DNA of 6,797 bases from Campylobacteraceae bacterium UBA1877 (GTDB taxonomy: Bacteria; Campylobacterota; Campylobacteria; Campylobacterales; Campylobacteraceae): NCBI GenBank assembly GCA_002352945.1, contig DDHL01000088.1, positions 1 through 6,797 of the forward strand, in the 5' to 3' direction. A program made the position numbers and the translations under genes. Position 1 is the first letter of the stretch, and each line of letters begins with the position of its first letter. Shown here one piece after another: positions 6,232-6,797 of this stretch. Below the pieces are notes generated by a model. It saw nothing but the letters and a program-made list of their open reading frames with translations. It made no database searches and was not told the origin of the DNA.

Positions 6232-6797
6232 ACGTCGATTAGACCAAGAGTCAAAGGCTAGAAACAGTCCAAGAGAGCTTTTGGCTAAATCGAGCCCAGA
6301 TCCGCTATGGGTAGTTCATAAAAATCCAGATGAGTATAGCGCGTTGGTTTGTGCTCTTTTTTCATATGGTAATGCAAGGGCGATTGTGCGCTATTTGGAA
6401 AAGTTGGATTTTGCACTTTTAGATGTAAAAGATGAAAAAGTGATTTTAAAAAGCAAGTTTGCCCCCTATCGATTCCAAAATCCAGATGAAGTCAAAGCGC
6501 TTTTTATTGCCCTAAACCGCCTTAAAAAACGTGAATCATTAAATAAGATTTTTTTAGATGGTTTTCTTCCAAGCTGCTCAATTGCAAAAGGCATTGCTAA
6601 TTTACAAAGCGCTATTTACGATGCCTTTACATGTAAAAGTAGAGGATATCAATTTTTAATTGGTAAAATAGCGCAGCCACCTAAGAGTCCAATGAAAAGA
6701 TGGATGATGTATCTACGCTGGATGGTTCGAAAAGATGCTCTAGACTTGGGGTTGTGGAAGGGCGTTGATCCTAAAGATTTATTAATACCGCTTGATA
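6215..6797 (+). CDS. TIGR02757/DUF2400 family protein, 3' partial
   Basis: An open frame starts at ATG 6215, inside the last 17 bases of the permease gene, and runs off the window after 194 complete codons. I recognise the TIGR02757 (DUF2400) family by S-P-D-P-L-W-V-V-H (residues 27-35), an A-L-F-S-Y-G-N-A segment, and the strongly conserved block S-P-M-K-R-W-M-M-Y-L-R-W-M-V-R-K-D (158-174) followed by D-L-G-L-W and the start of L-I-P-L-D. The family is widespread and basic, but its function is not established; no catalytic role should be assigned from this sequence. No clear ribosome site is seen, so translation probably depends on coupling to the permease. The third TTTACATGTAAA palindrome lies within the gene and encodes part of A-F-T-C-K. 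Roughly the last quarter of the protein is outside the window. Confidence 0.85.
   Translation, partial: MKSTLKRRLDQESKARNSPRELLAKSSPDPLWVVHKNPDEYSALVCALFSYGNARAIVRYLEKLDFALLDVKDEKVILKSKFAPYRFQNPDEVKALFIALNRLKKRESLNKIFLDGFLPSCSIAKGIANLQSAIYDAFTCKSRGYQFLIGKIAQPPKSPMKRWMMYLRWMVRKDALDLGLWKGVDPKDLLIPLD
6625..6639. repeat. Palindrome core TTTACATGTAAA, copy 3, inside the DUF2400 gene
   Basis: CTTTACATGTAAAAG is identical over 15 bases to copy 2 upstream of flgI, with the 12-base core at 6626-6637. Here it is translated as F-T-C-K within the DUF2400 frame. A copy inside a coding region argues that the motif is spread through the genome and is not only a flagellar operator. Confidence 0.7.

Noticed and set aside
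1..6797. tRNA or rRNA genes, CRISPR arrays, transposase genes, defence or toxin-antitoxin modules.
   Set aside because: None could be recognised on either strand; nearly all sequence is accounted for by housekeeping genes.

Overview
The window looks like a chromosomal segment of a flagellated member of the Campylobacterota (formerly Epsilonproteobacteria). The base composition is AT-rich. The block flgI-flgJ-flgM-flgN-flgK matches the gene order of Campylobacter jejuni (Cj1462 to Cj1466). The sulfite oxidase/cytochrome c pair resembles C. jejuni Cj0005c/Cj0004c. The sigma-54 and sigma-28 promoter elements fit the flagellar transcription classes of this group. I cannot resolve the genus. All genes are on the + strand.

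Layout: (1) Bases 1-1139 hold the 3' part of a periplasmic molybdopterin sulfite dehydrogenase gene and, 10 bases later, a small secreted monohaem cytochrome c that is its likely electron acceptor. A strong rho-independent terminator at 1142-1184 closes this unit. (2) Bases 1185-1516 are an AT-rich non-coding region. It carries two copies of the palindrome TTTACATGTAAA, a 13-base direct repeat framing them, and a near-consensus sigma-54 promoter at 1465-1482. (3) Bases 1517-5422 are a tightly packed flagellar operon: P-ring protein FlgI, rod-binding FlgJ without a muramidase domain, anti-sigma-28 factor FlgM, a FlgN-type chaperone and hook-filament junction protein FlgK. A well-spaced sigma-28 promoter, whose -35 box lies inside the end of flgJ, precedes flgM. 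(4) Bases 5422-6797 hold a DppC-type ABC transporter permease whose GTG start overlaps the flgK stop, followed by an overlapping TIGR02757/DUF2400 gene cut by the window end.

How it works together: the sigma-54 promoter would drive the basal-body genes during hook-basal-body assembly. The internal sigma-28 promoter would add late expression of flgM, flgN and flgK once FlgM is exported and sigma-28 is released, which is an autoregulatory loop. FlgN would chaperone FlgK, encoded next to it. The permease and DUF2400 gene appear to be passengers of the same transcript, with no terminator or promoter seen before them.

I found no convincing novel multi-gene system. The observations most worth following are the repeated 12-base palindrome (two copies upstream of the sigma-54 promoter, one inside a coding region), the permease coupled to flgK with a degenerate EAA loop, and a leader hairpin before flgM that only read-through transcripts would carry.
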